A stretch of DNA of 8,437 bases from Pseudomonadota bacterium. Lineage in GTDB: Bacteria; Pseudomonadota; Alphaproteobacteria; Ferrovibrionales; Ferrovibrionaceae. Shown piece by piece: positions 5,201 through 8,437 of the stretch. The notes under the pieces are model-generated. The model saw only the letters and a program-made list of their open reading frames with translations, was not told the origin of the DNA and ran no database searches. The stretch spans positions 1-8,437 of the forward strand of contig JAJYTL010000127.1 of NCBI GenBank assembly GCA_021793055.1, written 5' to 3'. How positions within the stretch are numbered: position 1 is the first letter of the stretch; the number at the start of each line of letters is the position of its first letter. A program made the translations under genes and the position numbers.

Positions 5201-8200
5201 TCCTGGCCCGCACCAGCGCGGCCACCCGGTCGCGGGACGGGCGGTCGGCCTCGGCAACGTCGAGGTCGGCAGCCATGGTCTTGCCGGCGCCGCGCTCCAC
5301 AGTGCGGAAAAGCGCCTGGTCCTCGGGGAACGTTTCGCGGTCGGCGTATAGCCGCAATTGGCGGGTGTGGCGCGAGGCGGCAACATATGCTTTCGCCTCG
5401 TCGCATGTCTCGTCGAGGAGGGCGTACACCCGGCCGCCCGGCTGGGCGCCCTCGGCCTCCACGCTCTCACCTTGCGACTTCGTGGCGGTTATCGCCCACC
5501 CGAGGGCGACGGCCCGATATTCGGCCGGGTCGAACACCACTACCCGGCCGAGGTCGTCGCGGTCCACCCGGTCGAGGCGGACAACGATTTCGCCAGCTTC
5601 GGTGATCTCTTCGACGGTTCCCCGCTCGCCGTTCCTGACGCCCTTCTCTGCGTCTGGGGTGTCGTCGGCGTTGCGGACCAGATCGCCCCGGTTTTCGTTT
5701 CGGAGAAACGCGAGCCGGTCGCCGACGTGGAAACGCTCCTCGCCAAGAGCCGTCCCCTCGTTGCTCTCCGTGTCCACCGCGATGCCGGCTTCTTCGGGGA
5801 CGGCCTGCCCTTCCCGAAGGGCGGCCTTGATGGTGAGATTGACCGTCCGGGTGTCCTTGTTGGTCGGTAGGATCGCCAGCGTTTCGGACGCTGCCACCCC
5901 GTTCCTGATATCGGCCACCACCTGGCCGGCGATCTGCGCAAGCGCCTCGTCGCGGGTCTCTGTCCAGTCGAACAGCCGCGCGCGCATGTAGTCCTTCACC
6001 CCCTCCACCGTCTCGCCCTCGGCCAGCTTCATTGTGGCCTCGGCTTGCCAGCCCGGCTTTGCCGCCTCGTCGCCGGCCACCAGGGCGGCGCGCTCCTCAG
6101 CCGACATGGCGGCCACCCTGGCGGCGGCCGTCTCCAGGTCGGCACCGGAGCGCGCCATTTCCGCGTCGATGGCGTCGCGCCGCTGGCGGCGAATGGTGGT
6201 GACCTTGGCGGCGCCATGGCGATGGATCGATGCGCGGAACGGCTCGCCCGCGTCGAGGCTTCGATTCTGGCGGTCGTCGCCGACTTGCCAAAGGGCGGCG
6301 CCGGCCTTGTTGATGCGCTCCGCGATTTCGGCGCCGTCGCGCGTGCCGGTTAGGCCGGCCTCGTCCAGCACATAGATATCGCCGGTCTTGATCCGGTCGC
6401 CGGCCAGCTTTTGCGCCCGTCCTTCAAGGAAACGGCGGTGCTTGGCCGACACGCGGCCAGTTCGCAGCATCCCTTCCTTGTCGCGCACGTCGGCTTGTGC
6501 CCACCCCGCCTTGCTGGCCTTCGATTTCTCCAAATCGGAGGTGATTTTTTGCCGCTCTTTCTCGGTCAGGCGGCCGGTCCGCAGCATGGTATGGATTTCG
6601 TCAAGCTGCCGCCACGCCTCCAGGCGGGCGCGGACCGTCTTGGATTCGATGCCAGTTTCGCGCCCTAGCTTCTTCGCCTGGTTCCCGTACTGCGACATGC
6701 CCAACACGCGATGACCGCTTTCCTGGGCGGCCACAACGGCCGGGCGAAGCAGGGTCGTTTTTCCGACGCCCGCCCGGCCGACTACGTTGACCAGGCCGGC
6801 GCCGCCGGCCAGGGCGCGGACGGCGGCCCGCTGCTCGTCGGAGGCCCGGCGGTATTCCGGCCGCGACAAAACCTCTTCGATGTGGTCGGGAGTAATTTTG
6901 ACGCGCTGGGCTCCGGCCAGTTCGTCCAAATTGTCGGTAAGACGCTGCTCGGCGGCCAAGTAATCGCGGGTGCTGTAGGCGTCCCGGCCGTGCATGTCCT
7001 CGCCCACGGCCACCATTTCCGGGTCGGAAAACACCCGGTCCACCACCAACGCGACTTCCTCGGGGCTGGCGTCGCTCGGCGTCATCCAATCCGCCACTTC
7101 CTCTTTCGAGAAGGTGGCATGGGCACGGGAAAACTCCTCCCGCACGCTGGCCGGGTCAGCGATGGCGCGGTCCAGGCGCTCGCGGCGGATTTCGTCGATG
7201 CGGGTCCGGCGGGCGTCATGGATGACGCGGACGGCGATATCCTCGGCGTCGTGGTCGATCTCTTCGCCCGCTAGCTCACGATCCGACCGAAATTCAACGT
7301 GGGGCTCCTCGCCTCTCGCGGCGAGAATTTCGTTCTGCACCTGGGCGACGAATGCGCGGTTTTCGCGCTCCCAGGCGGCCAGCTTCTTCGGGTCGCGAAA
7401 GACGGCGGCGCGGCCCTTGGCGAATGTGCCGTCTGGCTGGATTTCCCGCAGATTGGTCATGAAATGGAAGTGGTGCTGATCCGTTTTCCAGTGGATTGCC
7501 GTAGAACTCCATAGACCTTGCTCGGCCAGGCGGGCACGGAATCTATCTGTGACGGCAACCGCTTCCTCCGGCGTGAGCCGGTTCGACAAGCTGAAATGCC
7601 CCTTCATACCGACTGAGCTTTCAGCCATCCATTCGGCCTTGGATTGCGCGCGAAAATAGAGTGTGTCGCGGCCTGTCTTCGCGTTGTGTTCTATTTCGGG
7701 CTTGATAACCAAGCCGCCAGCGGCGAGGGCCTGGCCGTGCTCGGTGGCCTTGAACGCGGCTATCTCCTGCCGCGCCCATGCTGCCAGGGCTTTGCCCTTG
7801 ATGGGCTTGCCGTCCTTGGACAGCGGCGCGACGGCAAGGCGCCCTTCCTCGGCTATGGTATTGGTCCGGCGGAACTCCGCCACGGCGGCAGAATTCGCGC
7901 GGAACTCCGGCCGGGCCTCGGCCATCGCCCGTTCGTTAGCCTCCACAGCTTGCCAGAATTCATGCGTGTCGCGCCATTCGGCTTTCGCGCCGGTCGGCAT
8001 CGTCACGCCGACGTGCAAAAGATCGCCCCGCGTTTCCCATTTGCCGGCCGGCGTGCCGTCGCCCTGGCGGGCCTGGTAGTCGGCGGCCGGACTGGCGCCG
8101 TCGCGCGCTGCGGCGTTCCGCTCGGCGAACGCGCCCTCGCGGGCCTGGTAGGCGGCCGTCCTGGTGGCCGGCGTCGCGTCCCGCTCGCGAGCGCCGGTCT

Positions 8201-8297
8201 TCACATACTTGCCGTCGCGCTCTTGATAATCGCGCGCCGCTGCCGTGCGACCGCCGCGCACGAATCCATGTTTTGACGACATGCGCAAGCGGGCCAT
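2220..8297 (-). CDS. MOBQ-type conjugative relaxase fused to RecD/TraA-type helicase, 2025 aa
   Basis: It should nick oriT, hold the 5' end covalently, and unwind the transferred strand. Start choice: ATG 8297 has GAAAGG 6 bases upstream; an open GTG at 8333 lacks such support. Numbering is from ATG 8297. Relaxase (about 1-330): AAARDYQERDGKYV resembles motif I of RSF1010 MobA (ARAKADYIQREGKYA), so Tyr24 is the likely nucleophile. The metal-site histidines His269, His276 and His278 lie in AIHWKTDQHHFHFMTNLRE. Helicase (about 470-1000): Walker A GRAGVGKTT 507-515, Walker B LDEAG 644-648, GDDRQ 673-677, IRRQRR from 702, TKSQG 939-943, and VAASRHT 972-978. The fused order resembles TraA of Ti plasmids, but those are about 1100 aa. 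The extra C-terminal half holds two HPD[WY]PAY units, a coiled-coil-like segment, an SH3/KOW-like segment (about 1289-1336), an acidic proline-rich linker, a 141-residue duplication, and a Gln-rich tail. The frame is uninterrupted. MOBQ assignment is inferred from motifs. Confidence 0.9.
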   Translation of the reverse strand: MARLRMSSKHGFVRGGRTAAARDYQERDGKYVKTGARERDATPATRTAAYQAREGAFAERNAAARDGASPAADYQARQGDGTPAGKWETRGDLLHVGVTMPTGAKAEWRDTHEFWQAVEANERAMAEARPEFRANSAAVAEFRRTNTIAEEGRLAVAPLSKDGKPIKGKALAAWARQEIAAFKATEHGQALAAGGLVIKPEIEHNAKTGRDTLYFRAQSKAEWMAESSVGMKGHFSLSNRLTPEEAVAVTDRFRARLAEQGLWSSTAIHWKTDQHHFHFMTNLREIQPDGTFAKGRAAVFRDPKKLAAWERENRAFVAQVQNEILAARGEEPHVEFRSDRELAGEEIDHDAEDIAVRVIHDARRTRIDEIRRERLDRAIADPASVREEFSRAHATFSKEEVADWMTPSDASPEEVALVVDRVFSDPEMVAVGEDMHGRDAYSTRDYLAAEQRLTDNLDELAGAQRVKITPDHIEEVLSRPEYRRASDEQRAAVRALAGGAGLVNVVGRAGVGKTTLLRPAVVAAQESGHRVLGMSQYGNQAKKLGRETGIESKTVRARLEAWRQLDEIHTMLRTGRLTEKERQKITSDLEKSKASKAGWAQADVRDKEGMLRTGRVSAKHRRFLEGRAQKLAGDRIKTGDIYVLDEAGLTGTRDGAEIAERINKAGAALWQVGDDRQNRSLDAGEPFRASIHRHGAAKVTTIRRQRRDAIDAEMARSGADLETAAARVAAMSAEERAALVAGDEAAKPGWQAEATMKLAEGETVEGVKDYMRARLFDWTETRDEALAQIAGQVVADIRNGVAASETLAILPTNKDTRTVNLTIKAALREGQAVPEEAGIAVDTESNEGTALGEERFHVGDRLAFLRNENRGDLVRNADDTPDAEKGVRNGERGTVEEITEAGEIVVRLDRVDRDDLGRVVVFDPAEYRAVALGWAITATKSQGESVEAEGAQPGGRVYALLDETCDEAKAYVAASRHTRQLRLYADRETFPEDQALFRTVERGAGKTMAADLDVAEADRPSRDRVAALVRARTESTGLYKKIHAEAGRREVWNHPDWPAYESSREAIKAAAQPIAADIEAHREWLDLAKITVPSVEVDAGLRHRTVSLGEEKLRERMRAYAQQTAAVRDEWNRLKSEAGSTVRAAEHPDYPAYDAARQARDAEAAEIAQDPRFRKFTRETGVPAATILAHAKAHADQVAETERVAALSPRDRQFHDLVTEYREARQAVNGIQADIKQQEQAVAKAAAEAAKAQTADQVEPPAVEEKAPDQVAEPSPEAPPVVVPGLAEVGEWVVVADGRGRGYTGTVTQIDGDTVAIAADDGTRREASRTEHVFYHRKQEQEEPHVEPSEPAGSRALGLSDAVHEFDHPELGRESPAADLDSLHTLSPLDLAGDREGREGLVPSGERNHLELAEPGRRGDDLRRLDDRAKTAELDRPAAPRPWAEIDGWARANPAYDPADLPHLLDDEDRFEVAEPEPEPPTREELRGELADAQRRQDALAAKVQAAADRYDPDWREDILHDDGRDDLAAERADWRATAIRDGEQGELSPVAAELAAQKIDLDRLALDAARHEITVTVERYQEARARGLNAGADRYAADIMAGTAADRKAGSGKLMTQAVLRSGLDWKELRAAADRHAVRVAPAAVRDALPDARKFIDARRQAFRQQAEAAKTEGVDFKDARAQPEVLRAYRAADAAAAKLAKRDSAAEALTWWQDRERAQAGDRAPKPVTAEHMEEGAARHHADMDLITWRATPDAQKREAAAARIVGRLDADRHAVGQAPADLRPALPAARDYLDARRQAFRQQGEAAKAAAVEFRDARRLPEIDQAHRVADAKAADLVAHGPGRAGEALTWWQDREDQQRAARAPQPPADKAQGLDDLAGASTATTERKRVTLADAQRDADRHERRQPAERQDQRPAEPARPQAPQAEQQQEADPWAAQRQQAADRVAAWRQTAPAMRGEQSAAIYRQMQLEHDLRQPPVTAEAMRDQGGDMAQLRREAHDYATAQAAEQQQQHTQSHGMQR
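2721..2978 (-). repeat. C-terminal repeat unit B in the relaxase gene
   Basis: This encodes residues 1774-1859 (from DRHAVGQAPADL to GEALTWWQDRE). It matches unit A (3144-3395) almost colinearly; LDARRQAFRQQ and EALTWWQDRE are identical or nearly so. At the DNA level, TCCTGCCACCAGGTCA recurs exactly 423 bases apart (2728 and 3151), so the period is 141 codons. Confidence 0.85.
3144..3395 (-). repeat. C-terminal repeat unit A in the relaxase gene
   Basis: This encodes residues 1635-1718 (from DRHAVRVAPAAV to AEALTWWQDRE) and is the partner of unit B. A region after each unit also looks related: KPVTAEHMEEGAARHHADM (about 1728) and PPVTAEAMRDQGGDMAQL (about 1981). This suggests a third, degenerate copy near the C-terminus. 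Function is unknown; the units are predicted to be mostly helical. Confidence 0.85.
4841..5140 (-). repeat. Two HPD[WY]PAY units in the relaxase gene
   Basis: HPDWPAYESSREA (from His1054) and HPDYPAYDAARQA (from His1147) are 93 residues apart, just after the helicase domain. Between them lie helix-rich segments. This looks like a duplicated helical module that links the helicase to the C-terminal extension. Homology is inferred from these short matches only. Confidence 0.5.
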
Positions 8298-8392
8298 TGA
8301 CAACCTTTCGACGAACCGCCGGTAGGGCGACACAGCGGCAGGGAGCGACCGAGCGACCTGCTTACTACGTGCCCTTCACTCCTACAACACCA

Positions 8393-8420
8393 ATCCTAGC
8401 CGCTAGCCGCTGAAAATCAA
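8393..8420 (-). promoter_or_regulatory. Candidate promoter of the relaxase gene
   Basis: On the minus strand TTGATT (8420-8415) and TAGGAT (8398-8393) are 16 bases apart, each matching 4 of 6 sigma70 positions. The leader would be about 90 bases and would contain the nick-like sequence. This is a weak match, and promoters further upstream lie outside the window. Confidence 0.3.
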
Positions 8421-8425
8421 GCGGT
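8406..8425. repeat. Short inverted repeat CCGCT...AGCGG
   Basis: CCGCT (8407-8411) and AGCGG (8420-8424) can pair around an 8-nt AT-rich loop, with a further G-T wobble pair. On the + strand four T residues follow, so it may act as a weak terminator for a rightward transcript or as part of the transfer origin. It overlaps the candidate -35 box of the relaxase promoter. Confidence 0.35.
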
Positions 8426-8437
8426 TTTGTCGCTCTC

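Larger units (their letters stand above)
8298..8437. other. Candidate oriT / relaxase upstream region
   Basis: Relaxase genes of the MOBQ group often have their transfer origin just upstream. On the + strand TACGTGCCCTT (8366-8376) resembles the nick region of MOBQ oriTs such as RSF1010 (TAAGTGCGCCCTC), but it lacks one G. Around it are a direct repeat of GAGCGAC-like units (8343-8358), a tandem TAGCCGC (8398-8411), and a GAGCGAC/GTCGCTC inverted pair about 70 bases apart (8351-8357 and 8429-8435). The region has no convincing ORF. The match is imperfect and the window ends before the far side can be seen, so this is a suggestion only. Confidence 0.35.

Noticed and set aside
2220..8297. MOBF (TrwC/TraI) assignment of the relaxase
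   Set aside because: MOBF proteins also fuse a relaxase to a RecD-like helicase, but the motif I (DYQERDGKY) and the AIH...HHFH arrangement fit MobA/MobL-type better.
8298..8333. GTG at 8333 as the relaxase start
   Set aside because: The ATG at 8297 has GAAAGG at proper spacing, and the catalytic tyrosine then falls at residue 24, as in RSF1010 MobA. The 12 extra residues add nothing recognisable.

Overview
The window is GC-rich and looks like the conjugation (mobilization) region of a plasmid or integrative element from a high-GC proteobacterium. I cannot name the host from the sequence. The evidence is one very large relaxase-helicase gene, a possible transfer origin beside its 5' end, small hypothetical genes, and a complete insertion sequence.

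Layout, left to right. Positions 1-75 may hold the tail of an upstream + strand gene. A 72-aa hypothetical gene runs rightward from 89 to 307. It meets, tail to tail, the 3' remnant of a small leftward gene (312-432), and a perfect 14-bp palindrome covers both stop codons. From about 433 to 2196 lies a 1764-bp IS200/IS605-family element. Its tnpA (HUH/Y1 transposase) and tnpB (RNA-guided nuclease) are divergent and both look intact, and matching subterminal hairpins mark its two ends. A 7-codon 5' remnant (2196-2216) of the small gene follows. From 2220 to 8297, on the minus strand, is a 2025-codon MOBQ-type relaxase fused to a RecD/TraA-type helicase, with a roughly 1000-residue C-terminal extension. 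The last 140 bp (8298-8437) hold the ribosome-binding site, a candidate promoter, an inverted repeat and a nick-like sequence, as expected of an oriT.

How the parts relate. The relaxase would nick oriT, stay attached to the 5' end through Tyr24, and unwind the plasmid with its helicase domain. Directly downstream, three bases after its stop codon and behind a good Shine-Dalgarno sequence, a small second cistron begins. The insertion sequence sits seven codons into that cistron, just 3' of a TTGA(C) sequence. The IS605 cleavage and guide code can be read at both ends (TTGA with CAAG, TTCA with GAAC), so the boundaries can be set to within one base. By the known TnpB mechanism, the TnpB guide RNA from this copy would carry the sequence next to the right end, and would therefore target the uninterrupted version of this same plasmid locus. 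Apart from the gene remnants described, no stretch longer than 300 bases lacks a gene.
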